Counted from the stretch's first letter, positions 26,411 to 38,135 are shown. The stretch is DNA of 64,000 nucleotides from Ectobacillus sp. JY-23 (GCF_023022965.1 NZ_CP095462.1:3266001-3330000); one strand, 5' to 3'. Numbers and translations are program-made. Notes: generated by a model from the letters alone, not told the origin.

Positions 26411-29148
26411 GATTAGAAATCCTTCATATATACGGATATGGCAGCATAGAAAAGATGGAGCTGTCTTTGAAGGATATCACGGTACTATACGGAGAAAATG
26501 AAGCCGGAAAATCAACAATTCGTTCCTTTATCAAAAGTATTTTATTTGGGTTTCCGATAAGAGGACAATACAGATATGAGCCGAAAAGTGGCGCTGCTTA
26601 CGGAGGCGCCATTACGATGATGACAGAAGAATATGGGCGTATTCGCGTGGAGCGTCTTCCTAAGCAAGCTGTAGGCGAGGTGATAGTTTACTTTTCAGAC
26701 GGAATGCAAGGCGGAGAAGAAGTACTGCAGCAGCTGTTAAAAGGCATTGATATAGGCTTGTTTGAATCGGTATTTTCGTTTGATATGCATGGACTTCAAA
26801 ATATCAGACGGGTAAGTCGAGAGGATCTCGGTAATTATTTATTCTCGGCAGGTGCGGTTGGAACAGATATATTGGTCAGGATGGAAAAAGAACTCAGCAG
26901 TGAGATAGAAGCTCTTTTTAAGCCGAATGGAAGAAAACCCATCATTAATGCTGGATTACAGGAGCTTGCAAAGTTAGGTGATTCGGTAAAGAAATGGCAT
27001 GCAAAACTTGATGCATATGAAGAATGGCAGAGGAAAAAACGAGAATGCGAGGAGCATGTGGCGGCTCTCCGTATGGAGCAGGAGCAACTGCGACTGCATA
27101 TGCAGGACTGCGAAACCATGCGAACATTGCAGCCACTCCTGCTACAACGACAAAAGGATGAGGATTTTCTACATACTTTTTCTGCAGTTTCGTTTCCCAT
27201 AAACGGAATTGCTAGATATGAAGCTTTGATGGCAGAGTGGAAACCAATCCGCGCACGAATGGAGACTCTTGAACAAAAGATACAAGATGAAACAAGAATG
27301 CTCAACGAGTTGCGTGTATCGGCCAATCTATTGAAGCGAGAAGCTCTTGTTGATGAATGTCGCCTCGGTCATATGTCTTATGAAAGCGAAAAGCAAGAGT
27401 TGGAGCTCATGAATCGTTCTATTGTACAAATGAAGGAAGACTTGTTTACGTTACAAGAAAGTACAGGTGTACTACATGATGTACAAGAAATAGATACGAG
27501 TCTCGCTGCAAAAGAAGCCATGAGACAACTTGTACAAACAGCGCAGCGACTCTCGGAGCAGAAGCATCAGCTTGATGAGCGTTTTACTGAAGTGAAAGCG
27601 CAGCTTGAGGAACAGGAAGAACGTGTGCGGCATATTAAGGGAAACAGAGAAGGGCGTGCTCACAATCAAAAGAAGAATATATCCTTTGCTAATATAAAAA
27701 TGCTAGCCGTAGGGTTAGCGATTAGTATTTTCTTATTTGCAGCGGGTCTTCTTATTGGGATTAAAGGATTATCTATATTCAGTTTGGTACTATTTGCAGG
27801 GATCATTGTATTTTGGATGATGAATCGAACACCTCATAATGATGCTGTGAAACAATTAGAAGAAGTAGAGGTCTTTAAATTGCAGCAGGCAGAGAAGGCG
27901 TATGAACGGATTTTGCAGCAATATGAGGAATGGGAGCAAGCCTCGTATGGATTACAACAAGAAACAGAACGTATGAGAAAAGCGTATGCCTTACCACATT
28001 CTCTCCCTCACGCTCAACTGCTGCTAGCTTTTGAGAAGCTGGAGAAGATGAAGCGATTACAACGCGAGATTATACTGAAAACAAAGCAGTGTGAAGATAT
28101 ACTTAAGCGCACAAAGCAATTTGAGCAAAAGGTTTTAGTATTAAAGCAAGAATTTAAAATTTCTTCCAGTTCTGTATCCGGTATACTCCACAGTATATAT
28201 GCCCTCATGCAGGATGAAAAAGAAAAGCAAGTAAAGAAACAGCGAGGGATGGAACTTCTTGCGGAAAAACAGGCAGAATATGAAGAACTGCAACATGCGC
28301 ATGCTGCATATGTTAAGGAGCGAGATGAGCTTTGGCAAGAAGCAGCAGTTTCCAGCGAGGAGTCATTTTATCAGCGGGGTAAAGAATATGAAGCGGCAGA
28401 GAGCATGAAAAAGCAGTTGTCTTTTGCCGATACACAAATCAAGATATTACAAGAACGGCTACATTATGTAGATATCACCAACCGAACAGTTTGGATAGAC
28501 AACTATGAAGCGCTGTATCAAACCTATATAAAAGAAATGCAGCGTATTCAGCAAGCAGAGCGGCAGCTACAGGAGCAAATTGTGCAGTATCAGGCGGAAA
28601 TAACTGGACTTGAAGAAGGAGGCGCTTATCCGGAGCTTTTACATGAATGGGAAGTGCGCAAAGAGAACTTGCGTGAACAAATGAAGAAATGGGCAGCATA
28701 TAACATTGCAAAGGCTATACTAGAAAAAACAAAAGCACGCTATCATGATGAGCAATTACCCCGTACGTTAGAAGCAGCAGAGCAATATTTTCTTCATCTA
28801 ACAAACGGTCGATATCAGCGTGTGTTTGCACCTACGGATGAAAGTGTATTTATAGTGGAGCGGACGGATGGTATGAGGTTTGCGGCACATGAACTCAGTC
28901 AAGCTACTGCTGAGCAGCTATATCTTTCATTGCGACTAGCACTGGCGGATACACTAGACCGGAAGCTTCCGTTGGTGATAGATGATAGCTTTGTACACTT
29001 TGACCAGGAAAGAACGGAGAGAGCTATTTCTTTGCTTCATCACATTGCGCAAAAGCGACAAGTTATCTTTTTCACCTGTCATACCCACTTGCTCTCTCTC
29101 TTTGATACGGCTGAAACCATACAGTTAAAAGGCGCGGAGTTCGTTTGA
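26407..29148 (+). CDS. yhaN: SbcC-like AAA ATPase with coiled coils and membrane segments, YhaN
   Basis: A 913-residue SMC/SbcC-like ATPase. The N-terminal Walker A is [10 protein letters not shown] (about 29-38). Long Glu/Gln/Lys-rich coiled coils run from about 165 to 415 and 480 to 790. The C-terminal lobe has a degenerate Q/signature region ([18 protein letters not shown]) and Walker [14 protein letters not shown]. Unlike cytosolic SbcC, two adjacent hydrophobic segments (about 430-472) interrupt the coiled coil, as in B. subtilis YhaN, and could tether the complex to the membrane. Partner of YhaO. Confidence 0.88.
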   Translation: MRLEILHIYGYGSIEKMELSLKDITVLYGENEAGKSTIRSFIKSILFGFPIRGQYRYEPKSGAAYGGAITMMTEEYGRIRVERLPKQAVGEVIVYFSDGMQGGEEVLQQLLKGIDIGLFESVFSFDMHGLQNIRRVSREDLGNYLFSAGAVGTDILVRMEKELSSEIEALFKPNGRKPIINAGLQELAKLGDSVKKWHAKLDAYEEWQRKKRECEEHVAALRMEQEQLRLHMQDCETMRTLQPLLLQRQKDEDFLHTFSAVSFPINGIARYEALMAEWKPIRARMETLEQKIQDETRMLNELRVSANLLKREALVDECRLGHMSYESEKQELELMNRSIVQMKEDLFTLQESTGVLHDVQEIDTSLAAKEAMRQLVQTAQRLSEQKHQLDERFTEVKAQLEEQEERVRHIKGNREGRAHNQKKNISFANIKMLAVGLAISIFLFAAGLLIGIKGLSIFSLVLFAGIIVFWMMNRTPHNDAVKQLEEVEVFKLQQAEKAYERILQQYEEWEQASYGLQQETERMRKAYALPHSLPHAQLLLAFEKLEKMKRLQREIILKTKQCEDILKRTKQFEQKVLVLKQEFKISSSSVSGILHSIYALMQDEKEKQVKKQRGMELLAEKQAEYEELQHAHAAYVKERDELWQEAAVSSEESFYQRGKEYEAAESMKKQLSFADTQIKILQERLHYVDITNRTVWIDNYEALYQTYIKEMQRIQQAERQLQEQIVQYQAEITGLEEGGAYPELLHEWEVRKENLREQMKKWAAYNIAKAILEKTKARYHDEQLPRTLEAAEQYFLHLTNGRYQRVFAPTDESVFIVERTDGMRFAAHELSQATAEQLYLSLRLALADTLDRKLPLVIDDSFVHFDQERTERAISLLHHIAQKRQVIFFTCHTHLLSLFDTAETIQLKGAEFV

Positions 29149-29209
29149 ATACTCATACAGACTGACCTGTCATGGTATAATAAATATAACTTACGCTGGA
29201 GGAACGAAT

Positions 29210-30154
29210 ATGAAAAAGAAAATTTTACAATATGAGGTCGGTGAATCAGTAGAGGTGCTTCTGCTTATTAAGTCAGCTGCACGAGGAATTGCCAGTAATG
29301 GCAAGCCATTTCTTACCTTAATGCTTCAGGACCAAAGCGGTGAAATTGAAACAAAGCTATGGGACGTATCAAAAGAAGATGAACAACAGTATGTGCCAGA
29401 GCGAATCGTAAAAGTTGCGGGTGACATCCAAAACTATAAGGGCCGCATTCAACTAAAATTGAAGCAAATCCGCATTTTACAGCCACATGAGGCACCGGAT
29501 GTGTCGGAATTTTTAGAGCGTGCTCCTTTAACAAAAGAAGCGATGATGGAGAAGGTCACACAATTTGTGTTTGAAATGCGCAATCCAAATTTGCAGCGTA
29601 TAACGAGGCACCTAGTAAAGAAATACCAGACGCAATTTTTAGAGTATCCAGCTGCAACGAAAAACCATCATGAGTTTGTTTCAGGACTAGCATATCACGT
29701 GGTATCTATGCTAGAATTGGCAAAATCCATCGCAGATTTGTATCCTACCTTAGATCGCGATTTACTCTATGCAGGTGTTATTTTACATGATCTTGGCAAA
29801 GTCATTGAATTGTCTGGTCCTATTTCTACTACCTATACAGTAGAAGGCAATTTGCTTGGCCATATTTCCATTATGGTAGGCGAAATCTCTAAAGCAGCGG
29901 ATGAGCTGCAAATTATCGGTGAAGAAGTTTTAATTTTACAGCATATTGTGTTAAGTCATCACGGTAAGGGAGAATGGGGTAGTCCAAAGCCACCGATGGT
30001 ACGGGAAGCAGAAATTTTGCATTATATTGATAATTTAGATGCGAAGATGAATATGATGGATCGTGCGCTCAGCCGCGTCAAGCCTGGAGAATATACAGAG
30101 CGTGTCTTTGCGCTAGAAAACCGTTCCTTCTATAAACCTAAATTTCATAGTTAA
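29210..30154 (+). CDS. yhaM: 3'-5' exoribonuclease YhaM
   Basis: A 314-residue cytoplasmic nuclease: an N-terminal OB-fold RNA/DNA-binding domain (about 1-90) and a C-terminal HD phosphohydrolase-type domain with the metal pair His193-Asp194 in LHDLGKVIE and a downstream SHHGKGEWG. The length and both domains match B. subtilis YhaM, which degrades RNA and ssDNA from the 3' end with Mn2+ or Co2+. CTGGAGG lies upstream. It follows yhaN after 61 nt, the same order as in B. subtilis. Confidence 0.93.
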   Translation: MKKKILQYEVGESVEVLLLIKSAARGIASNGKPFLTLMLQDQSGEIETKLWDVSKEDEQQYVPERIVKVAGDIQNYKGRIQLKLKQIRILQPHEAPDVSEFLERAPLTKEAMMEKVTQFVFEMRNPNLQRITRHLVKKYQTQFLEYPAATKNHHEFVSGLAYHVVSMLELAKSIADLYPTLDRDLLYAGVILHDLGKVIELSGPISTTYTVEGNLLGHISIMVGEISKAADELQIIGEEVLILQHIVLSHHGKGEWGSPKPPMVREAEILHYIDNLDAKMNMMDRALSRVKPGEYTERVFALENRSFYKPKFHS

Positions 30155-30217
30155 GGTATAAACAATAGGCTTTCCTCATATAGTTGTAATAAAACAGCTT
30201 GTCTGAGGAGTGAAAAT

Positions 30218-30415
30218 ATGGAATTGGCATGGTGGGTATACCTTGTGATGATTGGGATTGTAGTGAGTGGCTACATGGTATTGCATACAGCAAAAAAAGA
30301 AGAAGAGATGGATAGAGAGTTTATTGAACGTGAAGGAGAAGTGTATATGAAGCGCTTGCGTGCAGAACAGGAGCGGCGCAGTGCGAAGAAGGATGAAAAC
30401 ACTCTCCTTTTATAA
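30218..30415 (+). CDS. yhaL: Sporulation protein YhaL family
   Basis: A 65-residue single-pass membrane peptide: an N-terminal hydrophobic helix (about 4-24) and a charged tail rich in Glu, Arg and Lys. It matches the YhaL family in size, topology and position after yhaM. The SD is CTGAGGAG. YhaL is connected with sporulation in B. subtilis, but its action is unknown. Ends in a terminator overlapping the stop. Confidence 0.8.
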   Translation: MELAWWVYLVMIGIVVSGYMVLHTAKKEEEMDREFIEREGEVYMKRLRAEQERRSAKKDENTLLL

Positions 30416-30436
30416 GCCGGCGTGCCCGGCTTTTTG
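30414..30436 (+). terminator. Terminator of yhaL
   Basis: AAGCCGG pairs with CCGGCTT around a short loop, then TTT. Confidence 0.8.
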
Positions 30437-30493
30437 TTGTCTAATATGTACAAGATATGATAAATATTCTCTTTCCTAGGAAAGGAAAAACAG

Positions 30494-31054
30494 ATGGAAT
30501 TTCATGAACAGCGTGTATTGCCGGCAGTACGGCACATCAAAGATTTAGAAAAACTATTGCGAAGCAAGTATACCTACATCGTGCTTTTAGATTTGCATGT
30601 AGCGCAAATGAAAAGTGTGATTTCCTTGGCAAAACGCCATGGGAAAAAGGTGTTTTTACATGTGGATTTAATTCGTGGTCTGCAAAGTGATGCATATGCA
30701 ACTGATTTTTTGTGTCAAGAGTTCGAACCGTACGGCTTGCTTTCCACAAAAGCAAACGTCATAATAAAAGCGAAGCAAAAGGGTGTTGTAGCTATACAGC
30801 GTATCTTTTTAATTGACTCGAGCTCACTTGAGAAAAGCTATGCTTTGCTAGAAAAAACAAGGCCGGATTATATTGAAGTATTACCTGGGGCACTGACGGA
30901 AGTAATTGCTGAGGTAAAAGAGCGAACGGGAATCCCAATTCTAGCAGGTGGTTTTCTTCGTAGTGTAGAAGACGCAGAAAAGGCGTTAGCCGCAGGGGCA
31001 ACGGCAATTACAACTTCTGACCGTAGTCTGTGGGAACATTATGAAAACAAATAA
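30494..31054 (+). CDS. glpP: Glycerol-3-phosphate-responsive antiterminator GlpP
   Basis: A 186-residue RNA-binding regulator. With glycerol-3-phosphate bound, it binds the leaders of glpFK and glpD and prevents termination. The fold is a TIM-barrel-like family; typical segments are LLDLHVAQMKSV, VFLHVDLIRGL, IEVLPGALTEVI and ILAGGFLRS. The SD is AGGAAAGG. Directly downstream lies the glpF promoter and leader terminator that it is expected to control. Confidence 0.93.
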   Translation: MEFHEQRVLPAVRHIKDLEKLLRSKYTYIVLLDLHVAQMKSVISLAKRHGKKVFLHVDLIRGLQSDAYATDFLCQEFEPYGLLSTKANVIIKAKQKGVVAIQRIFLIDSSSLEKSYALLEKTRPDYIEVLPGALTEVIAEVKERTGIPILAGGFLRSVEDAEKALAAGATAITTSDRSLWEHYENK

Positions 31055-31064
31055 CTGGTTTCTA

Positions 31065-31093
31065 TTGACAACGCTTACAAAGATAGTTAGTAT
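31065..31093 (+). promoter_or_regulatory. SigA promoter of glpFK
   Basis: TTGACA (31065-31070), 17 nt, TAGTAT (31088-31093). It begins 10 nt after the glpP stop. Confidence 0.75.
31066..31079 (+). promoter_or_regulatory. cre site overlapping the glpFK -35 box
   Basis: TGACAACGCTTACA matches all 14 positions of TGWNANCGNTNWCA. Its overlap with the -35 box predicts CcpA repression when preferred sugars are present. Confidence 0.75.
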
Positions 31094-31121
31094 TATAAGC
31101 AAGTTAATAATAGTGACGGAG

Positions 31122-31193
31122 AAAAAAGAGATCCACATTCAAATACTTTTGCCTTTGGGCAGAAGTAAAAGGGTGTGGTCTTTTCTTTTTTTG
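31122..31193 (+). terminator. GlpP-controlled leader terminator of glpFK
   Basis: CCACA pairs with TGTGG and an inner ACTT..GCC with GGC..AAGT, framed by AAAGAG and CTTTTC and followed by a long T run. It lies between promoter and glpF, so it is an attenuator. The 321-nt gap before glpF holds the promoter, this structure and a long spacer. Confidence 0.75.
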
Positions 31194-31375
31194 AAATGAA
31201 TGGCCATTCAACACTATTAAAACAAAAATGAAGACCAGTACTTTTTTAAAAGAAGGACATGGTTGTGAGTAGAAGCTGTTAATCTCAGCGGATATGCAAA
31301 TACAGCAGAGCTTTGTAAATGTGGATAAGAAATGAAAAAGACAATCTATAGGATTATGAGAAACGGGGTGGCTCT

Positions 31376-32197
31376 ATGTCAGCATTTTTAGGAGAATTGA
31401 TTGGAACAATGGTGCTTCTTATTTTAGGAGGCGGTGTATGTGCAGGTGTTACTCTGAAAAAGTCATTAGCACAAAATGCAGGCTGGATGGTAGTAACGAT
31501 GGGATGGGGACTTGCAGTAGCTGTAGCTGCTTATGCAGTTGGAAGTATCAGTGGTGCGCATTTAAATCCTGCTTTGACACTAGCTTTGGCCTTTAGTGAT
31601 AGCTTTCCTTGGGAACAAGTACCACTATATATAACAGCACAAATGATTGGTGCTTTTTTAGGTGCCACAGTGGTGTTCTTTCACTATTTGCCTCATTGGA
31701 AGGAAACTGAAGATGCGGGCGCGAAGTTAGGAGTATTTGCAACCGGACCAGCGATTTATCATCCATTTGCTAACCTACTTAGTGAACTTATTGGAACGTT
31801 TATACTTGTATTTGGAATACTGGCAATTGGTGCGAATAAATTTACGGATGGTTTGAATCCATTCATTGTGGGCTTCTTAGTTGTAAGCATCGGGCTATCA
31901 TTAGGAGGAACAACTGGCTATGCTATTAATCCTGCTCGTGATTTAGGTCCGCGTTTGGCACATTTTCTACTCCCTATTCCGGGAAAAGGGGCTTCGAATT
32001 GGCGATATGCTTGGATTCCAATTGTGGGACCTATACTTGGCGGTTCACTGGGAGGCATGTTTTATCGCACGGTATTTGTGGGAAAAGAAGCACCAGCATT
32101 ATTATATGTATTAATCGCATCTGCTATAATACTGGCGTTGGCCTATGTCTTGGGCAAGAAAGAGCAAACAACACCTAATAAAAAACTGGCAGCTTAA
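31376..32197 (+). CDS. glpF: Glycerol uptake facilitator
   Basis: A 273-residue aquaglyceroporin with six membrane helices and both half-helix motifs: NPA in AHLNPALTL (about residues 62-70) and NPARD in AINPARDLGPR, the latter typical of glycerol channels. It lets glycerol diffuse into the cell, where GlpK traps it. The SD is GGGGTGG. glpK follows 13 nt after the stop, so the two form an operon controlled by GlpP and CcpA. Confidence 0.93.
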   Translation: MSAFLGELIGTMVLLILGGGVCAGVTLKKSLAQNAGWMVVTMGWGLAVAVAAYAVGSISGAHLNPALTLALAFSDSFPWEQVPLYITAQMIGAFLGATVVFFHYLPHWKETEDAGAKLGVFATGPAIYHPFANLLSELIGTFILVFGILAIGANKFTDGLNPFIVGFLVVSIGLSLGGTTGYAINPARDLGPRLAHFLLPIPGKGASNWRYAWIPIVGPILGGSLGGMFYRTVFVGKEAPALLYVLIASAIILALAYVLGKKEQTTPNKKLAA

Positions 32198-32210
32198 GGG
32201 GGCTTTATGA

Positions 32211-33719
<1,509 letters not shown>

Positions 33720-33750
33720 AGAAATAAGTTAATATATTGTCAAGAGTTTT

Positions 33751-33812
33751 AGAGAGACCGCAATGCGCTATAGATGCATATTCTATAGTGCAGTTTGTGG
33801 TCTCTTTTTTGC
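33751..33812 (+). terminator. GlpP-controlled leader terminator of glpD
   Basis: GAGACC (33754-33759) pairs with GGTCTC (33799-33804), with an inner stem GCGCTATAGA/TCTATAGTGC (33765-33774 with 33782-33791) and then six T. Its position before glpD and the GlpP gene nearby point to antitermination. Confidence 0.8.
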
Positions 33813-33851
33813 ATAGGCTGTGTTAAAGTCTAATGTTAATCATTTGCACTT

Positions 33852-33939
33852 GTTGATTGGAGTGAAGGGGGAGACTCCCTGACCGCCCGTGGAAAGCGAA
33901 CCGCCGTAACGGAAATCAACAACAAACTTGAACAGAGCC
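33852..33939 (+). repeat. Degenerate Bacillaceae intergenic palindromic repeat, copy 2
   Basis: TTGATTGGAGTG, GGAGACTCCCTGA, CCGCCCGTGG, CGTAACGGAAATCAAC and TTGAACAGAGCC follow each other and match the reverse complement of the copy at 5283. The element is inserted in the glpD leader between the terminator and the SD. Its GC content is higher than the surroundings. Confidence 0.65.
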
Positions 33940-33966
33940 TTTGCATAAAAAAAGGAGGAAAAAGTG

Positions 33967-35655
33967 ATGGGAACTTTATTTTCAAGCAGAATACGCAAAC
34001 AAGAGTTAAGAACGATAAATAAACAATATGTGGATGTATTAATTATTGGTGGAGGAATTACAGGGTGTGGTATTGCACTTGATGCAGTGACACGGGGAAT
34101 GTCAGCCGTGCTATTTGAAATGCAAGACTTTGCTGCAGGCACATCTAGCCGCTCTACCAAGCTTGTACATGGCGGTCTTCGCTATTTAAAGCAGTTTGAA
34201 GTGAAAATGGTAGCAGAGGTAGGCAAAGAACGAGCAATCGTATATGAAAACGGACCGCATGTCACAACACCAGAATGGATGCTACTTCCGATTCATAAAG
34301 GTGGTACATTTGGGAAGCTCAGTACATCAATTGGCCTACGGGTATACGATTTCTTAGCAGGGGTAAAACGTAATGAGCGCAGAACGATGTTAAGTAAGGA
34401 GGAAACATTAAAGCGTGAACCACTTGTCAAGCAAGCCGGACTAAAAGGCGGCGGGTATTATGTAGAGTATCGCACAGATGATGCTCGGTTAACGATGGAA
34501 GTGTTAAAAGAGGCTGTAAATAGAGGTGCCAAAGCATTTAACTATGTAAAAGTCGATTCTTTTTTATATGAAAATGGCAAAGTGATTGGTATAGAGGCTG
34601 TTGATCAAATTGATGGTACTACGTATCATGTGTACGCAAAAAAAATAATTAACGCAACTGGTCCATGGGTGGATTTCCTTCGTGAAAAAGATAAATCACG
34701 CAACGGCAAGAAATTGCAATTATCTAAGGGTGTACATCTTGTAATTGATCAAAAGCGTTTCCCGTTGCAACAAGCTATTTATTTTGATACACCAGACGGT
34801 CGTATGGTATTTGCGATCCCTAGAGGGGGAAAAGCCTATGTTGGCACAACCGATACGTTTTATAAGGAAGATGCTGCGCATCCGCGTATGACGACAGAGG
34901 ATCGAGACTATATTATCAATGCAATTAATTATATGTTCCCAAGCGTGAAGATTACAGAACAGGATATTGAATCTAGCTGGGCCGGGGTACGTCCTCTAAT
35001 TTATGAAGAAGGAAAGAATGCTTCGGAAATTTCACGAAAAGATGAAATCTGGCAATCTCCAAGTGGTCTTATCACAATTGCCGGCGGTAAGCTTACAGGA
35101 TATCGTAAAATGGCGGAGATGGTAGTAGACCTTGTGGCTGATTTATTACGAAAAGAAACAGGGGTACGCTATCAGTCCTGCCAAACGAAACCAATGGCTA
35201 TTTCAGGAGGAGATGTCGGAGGTTCTAAAGGGTTTGATGCATTTGTTGACGAGAAAACAAGATTAGGACAACAAAGAGGGTTGACCAAACAAATTGCTGA
35301 GCAGTTTGCTCGTTTTTATGGTTCTAATGTAGACACATTATTTGATTTGTATGAGAAGCATGGAAAAGAAGCGCAGACCTATCAATTATCGGTCGATGTA
35401 TTTATACCACTTGTATATGCACTCGATTATGAGATGGCAGTAAAGCCTACGGATTTCTTGGTTCGACGTACAGGCGATGTGTTCTTTAACATCGACCGCG
35501 CATACCGCAGTAAAGACGGTGTTATTCAATATATGAGTAAGCGTTTAGGCTGGAGTACCCAAGAGAAAATCACCTATAGTAAAGAAGTAGAGTATGCGCT
35601 TCGTGCTGCCATACAACCTGTCGATCAAGATGAGACGAATTCTGTAGGGGCTTAA
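33967..35655 (+). CDS. glpD: Aerobic glycerol-3-phosphate dehydrogenase
   Basis: A 562-residue FAD flavoprotein that oxidises glycerol-3-phosphate to dihydroxyacetone phosphate and passes electrons to quinone at the membrane. The FAD-binding motif is [15 protein letters not shown] (about residues 22-36), followed by [26 protein letters not shown] and [14 protein letters not shown]. Length agrees with B. subtilis GlpD (555). ATG 33967 has an 8-nt gap from AGGAGG; GTG 33964 is an alternative. Expression depends on the leader terminator upstream. Confidence 0.95.
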   Translation: MGTLFSSRIRKQELRTINKQYVDVLIIGGGITGCGIALDAVTRGMSAVLFEMQDFAAGTSSRSTKLVHGGLRYLKQFEVKMVAEVGKERAIVYENGPHVTTPEWMLLPIHKGGTFGKLSTSIGLRVYDFLAGVKRNERRTMLSKEETLKREPLVKQAGLKGGGYYVEYRTDDARLTMEVLKEAVNRGAKAFNYVKVDSFLYENGKVIGIEAVDQIDGTTYHVYAKKIINATGPWVDFLREKDKSRNGKKLQLSKGVHLVIDQKRFPLQQAIYFDTPDGRMVFAIPRGGKAYVGTTDTFYKEDAAHPRMTTEDRDYIINAINYMFPSVKITEQDIESSWAGVRPLIYEEGKNASEISRKDEIWQSPSGLITIAGGKLTGYRKMAEMVVDLVADLLRKETGVRYQSCQTKPMAISGGDVGGSKGFDAFVDEKTRLGQQRGLTKQIAEQFARFYGSNVDTLFDLYEKHGKEAQTYQLSVDVFIPLVYALDYEMAVKPTDFLVRRTGDVFFNIDRAYRSKDGVIQYMSKRLGWSTQEKITYSKEVEYALRAAIQPVDQDETNSVGA

Positions 35656-35700
35656 ACGAAAAACAAGAGACAGCTTTAGCCGTCTCTTGTTTTTCGTTTT
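35656..35700. terminator. Bidirectional terminator glpD / prsA
   Basis: A long near-perfect hairpin, AAACAAGAGAC..GTCTCTTGTTT with loop AGCTTTAGCC, flanked by A and T tracts. Confidence 0.9.
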
Positions 35701-36544
35701 ATTGTTGTCCAGCAGGTTGTGGGGCTGGTTTTAAAGCGTCTTTTAAGTCTTTGTCCTCAATTTTTACGTTTGCTTTTTTCAGTTCTTTATCAACAAGCTC
35801 ATTCATGAATGCAGAATCCTGCATTTTTTCTTCGACAAGCTTATCTTTAATCTTAGACTTTTCTTCTTCAAATGACTTTAGTTCTTTAATATCAGTTACC
35901 TTGATGATATGGTAGCCGTATTGTGACTTTACGGGCTCACTGATTTCACCTTTTTTCAGCTTATAAGCAGCTTCTTCAAATTCAGGAACCATTTGTCCAG
36001 GACCGAAATAATCCAAGTCCCCACCTTTTTCACCTGAACCTTTATCTTCAGAATATTGCTTTGCTAACTCTTCAAATGATTGTCCTTGTGCTAAAAGATC
36101 TTTTACTTTTTTCGCTGTTTCTTCATCTTTTACAAGAATGTGACTTGCTTTAATTTCAGGCTTATAATGCTCTTTTAATTCTTTATCAGTCAAGCTTGAA
36201 GCAACTGCTTTTTTCAAAGCAAGACTAGAGCGAATTTGCTTTTTAAAGGAATCCTCTGTCATGCCGCTTTGTTTTAGCAATTCTTTAAATTGATCTCCGT
36301 ATTGCTTCTTTGCATCTTCGTACTCTTTGTCCACATCTTTTTCACTTACTTTATACTTCTTTGTAAACACTTTCTCAATAACTAATTGCTTCAGGACACC
36401 TTGTCCAGCACGCTCCTTCATTGCATCGTAAAACTCTTCCTTTGTTACGTTTCCGGAGCTTGACTTCACGATTGTATCGGAAGAGCCGCAAGCCGAAAGA
36501 GCAAATACGCTCGAAGCTGCCAGTGCAATTATTGCTTTCTTCAT
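35699..36544 (-). CDS. prsA: Foldase lipoprotein PrsA (peptidyl-prolyl isomerase)
   Basis: A 281-residue post-translocational chaperone on the outer face of the membrane, needed for folding exported proteins such as amylase and PBPs. Lipoprotein signal with Cys19 (VFALSACG). A parvulin-type PPIase domain spans about residues 130-225 ([38 protein letters not shown]). N- and C-terminal chaperone lobes are Lys/Glu-rich, and the tail is Pro/Gln-rich. It sits between yhaL and scoC as in B. subtilis, with the glp genes inserted. SD GGAG on minus. Confidence 0.95.
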   Translation of the reverse strand: MKKAIIALAASSVFALSACGSSDTIVKSSSGNVTKEEFYDAMKERAGQGVLKQLVIEKVFTKKYKVSEKDVDKEYEDAKKQYGDQFKELLKQSGMTEDSFKKQIRSSLALKKAVASSLTDKELKEHYKPEIKASHILVKDEETAKKVKDLLAQGQSFEELAKQYSEDKGSGEKGGDLDYFGPGQMVPEFEEAAYKLKKGEISEPVKSQYGYHIIKVTDIKELKSFEEEKSKIKDKLVEEKMQDSAFMNELVDKELKKANVKIEDKDLKDALKPAPQPAGQQ

Positions 36545-36730
36545 GTTAACACTCCTACTTTATGTATTTTTACAGTATGGTCCAATCAGAAAAGAGACTC
36601 TGAGTTGTAGACCTCCTTCGCCTATTATCGCATAAATAAAAGAAAAAGCGCAACATTTGTCAGTTTTGTTTGCAAATTTAGGGGATATATGTAAAGTTTT
36701 AATCTTTATGGGCAAAAGAGTGTTTCTTCT

Positions 36731-36739
36731 CATATGATA
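36731..36739 (+). promoter_or_regulatory. Sigma-K-like -10 box before the first YjcZ peptide
   Basis: CATATGATA fits CATANNNTA 28 nt upstream of the ATG; no clear AC at the -35 position. Confidence 0.3.
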
Positions 36740-36766
36740 CCGCAGATAAACAAAGGAGGGGTATCT

Positions 36767-36847
36767 ATGGATTTTAATAACGGCTTTGTTATATTGCTTA
36801 TTTTATTTATTCTTTTGATTATTGTTGGATGTATTTATATGTATTAA
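36767..36847 (+). CDS. YjcZ-type sporulation micropeptide
   Basis: A 26-residue ORF beginning MDFNNGF with one hydrophobic helix (FVILLILFILLIIVG) and ending IYMY. This is the YjcZ pattern: an N-terminal NGF, a leucine/isoleucine helix and a short tail. A strong AAAGGAGGGG precedes ATG 36767. It is followed 109 nt later by a paralogue. Function unknown; membrane location during sporulation is expected. Confidence 0.75.
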   Translation: MDFNNGFVILLILFILLIIVGCIYMY

Positions 36848-36890
36848 TTGAAATTCTGGGTAAATACCTAATCCATTATAGCGACAAGCG

Positions 36891-36899
36891 CATACAATA
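36891..36899 (+). promoter_or_regulatory. Mother-cell sigma (E or K) -10 box before the second YjcZ peptide
   Basis: CATACAATA fits both CATACANT (sigma-E) and CATANNNTA (sigma-K), 58 nt before the ATG. The -35 is not clear. Confidence 0.35.
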
Positions 36900-36956
36900 T
36901 CATACTTCAATATGAATTCGCTGTAGCGGATTTATATGAACAAGGAGGTGTGAAGC

Positions 36957-37043
36957 ATGAGCGGAGGATACTACAACGGTTTTGCATTGGTGGTTGTATT
37001 GTTCATTTTGTTGATCATCGTAGGTGCTGCTTGGTTGTACTAA
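36957..37043 (+). CDS. YjcZ-type sporulation micropeptide
   Basis: A 28-residue ORF, MSGGYYNGFALVVV at the start and a hydrophobic run ending GAAWLY. It is closer to the classical YjcZ consensus (GGYYNGFALIVVLFILL) than its neighbour. CAAGGAGGTG lies 7 nt before ATG 36957. A terminator follows at once. Confidence 0.85.
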   Translation: MSGGYYNGFALVVVLFILLIIVGAAWLY

Positions 37044-37062
37044 TTGTAAATGTACAAAACAT

Positions 37063-37096
37063 AAAACATCGGCCAAGATGCGGCCGATGTTTTTTA
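37063..37096 (+). terminator. Terminator of the YjcZ genes
   Basis: AAAACATCGGCC (37063-37074) pairs with GGCCGATGTTTT (37082-37093), then TT. Confidence 0.9.
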
Positions 37097-37108
37097 TGTA
37101 TGTTTACA

Positions 37109-37300
37109 TTAGATAAGATGAATTGCTACAAACACCCTTACATAAGCGGATATTAGTAAAATGGTAACACAGATATTGATGACACGAAATAAACGAATGG
37201 CGCGGGTAGGTGTGATTGCTTTGCGTACACAAAGATGATGCGTCAATACGTTTATATAAAACAGAATGAAGCATGCGAATAGTGCAAATAAAATAAGCAA
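37109..37300 (-). CDS. Small membrane protein, function unknown
   Basis: A 63-residue ORF with two hydrophobic segments (about 2-18 and 44-60) joined by a basic, His-containing loop (THHLCVRKAITPTRAIRLFR). TTG 37300 is the likely start because AAAGGAGGTG ends 5 nt before it; the longer frame from ATG 37330 would place that SD inside the gene. It lies between the YjcZ genes and scoC. No family is recognised. The strong SD and clear topology favour a real gene. Confidence 0.5.
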   Translation of the reverse strand: MLILFALFACFILFYINVLTHHLCVRKAITPTRAIRLFRVINICVTILLISAYVRVFVAIHLI

Positions 37301-37393
37301 GAAAACACCTCCTTTGGTTTTAGTCAGCATGAAAGGGAGTCGTATATAGGAGGTTTAATATTATGAAGGCCTGAACAAAGGTGTTTGAATCGT

Positions 37394-37414
37394 AAAAAGC
37401 GGAGAATACCGCTT
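37394..37414 (-). terminator. Terminator of scoC
   Basis: AAGCGG and CCGCTT (37397-37402 with 37409-37414), followed on minus by TTTTTACG. Confidence 0.65.
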
Positions 37415-37473
37415 CTTACAGTACAAAAAAGCGCTTCCATTAAAGGAGTAAATAAACTATAAGTGCAATAATA

Positions 37474-38031
37474 TTATTTTTTGATGAGCTTTTTGTCTTG
37501 TTCAGTAAAGTTATCTTCAATATTGTCTAATGACTTTTCAAAAATATCGATGAAATCTTGACCATATATATTTCTCAGAATCGCCATTAATTCAATATTT
37601 TCTGGAAATTTACCATAAAAATCACGAAGTGCGAGCGCCCCGTTGAAAACAGAATTCTTTTCAGGATCGTACTGCTCCATAAGCGTTAGTAACAATTGTT
37701 CGCCGCTTTCAGTAATTTCAATGTATGTGTTGCGCTTGTCATCCTCTTTTTTTGAAAAAATTAGCAAACCTCTCTCTTCTAGTTTTTTAGAAAAGTTGAA
37801 TGCTGTGGAAACATGCATCACACCAAACTTAGCAATCTCAGAAATAGAGGCTCCTTTGAGGTGATACGCAATCCAAAGAATGTGGTGTTCATTAATATTC
37901 AGGTCATACGGCTTAATCCATTGTTGCCAATCTTTTTCTACGCATTTCCATAAAGCTTTTGATAATTGTGCTATGCGCTGACTAAAAATCATAGCTTCTT
38001 TTACTGAGTAACTCTTCTCCCCGTTTTTCAT
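37474..38031 (-). CDS. scoC: MarR-family transition-state regulator ScoC/Hpr
   Basis: A 185-residue winged-helix protein, similar in size to B. subtilis ScoC (203). Conserved segments are [21 protein letters not shown] at the start (shown here in part: [14 protein letters not shown]), [28 protein letters not shown] with the helix-turn-helix, and [16 protein letters not shown] as recognition helix. It represses extracellular proteases and sporulation genes in the transition state. The C-terminal tail is acidic. The SD AGGTGAG lies before ATG 38031. It is near prsA, hit and ecs as in B. subtilis. Confidence 0.9.
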   Translation of the reverse strand: MKNGEKSYSVKEAMIFSQRIAQLSKALWKCVEKDWQQWIKPYDLNINEHHILWIAYHLKGASISEIAKFGVMHVSTAFNFSKKLEERGLLIFSKKEDDKRNTYIEITESGEQLLLTLMEQYDPEKNSVFNGALALRDFYGKFPENIELMAILRNIYGQDFIDIFEKSLDNIEDNFTEQDKKLIKK

Positions 38032-38135
38032 TAACTCACCTGCTTTTCTCTCAATCTACTTCATTATTATCTATTATGCCAGTAAAATAAAAATTAATAA
38101 AGAACTTTTGTTAGAATTGTTAAAATTTTTTGTTT

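Noticed and set aside
26835-27326. A 163-codon minus-strand ORF inside yhaN
   Set aside because: Antisense shadow of a coiled-coil coding region, Cys/Ser-rich translation with no SD.
33840-34160. A 106-codon minus-strand ORF across the glpD start
   Set aside because: It is formed by the repeat element and by the antisense of glpD; no SD.
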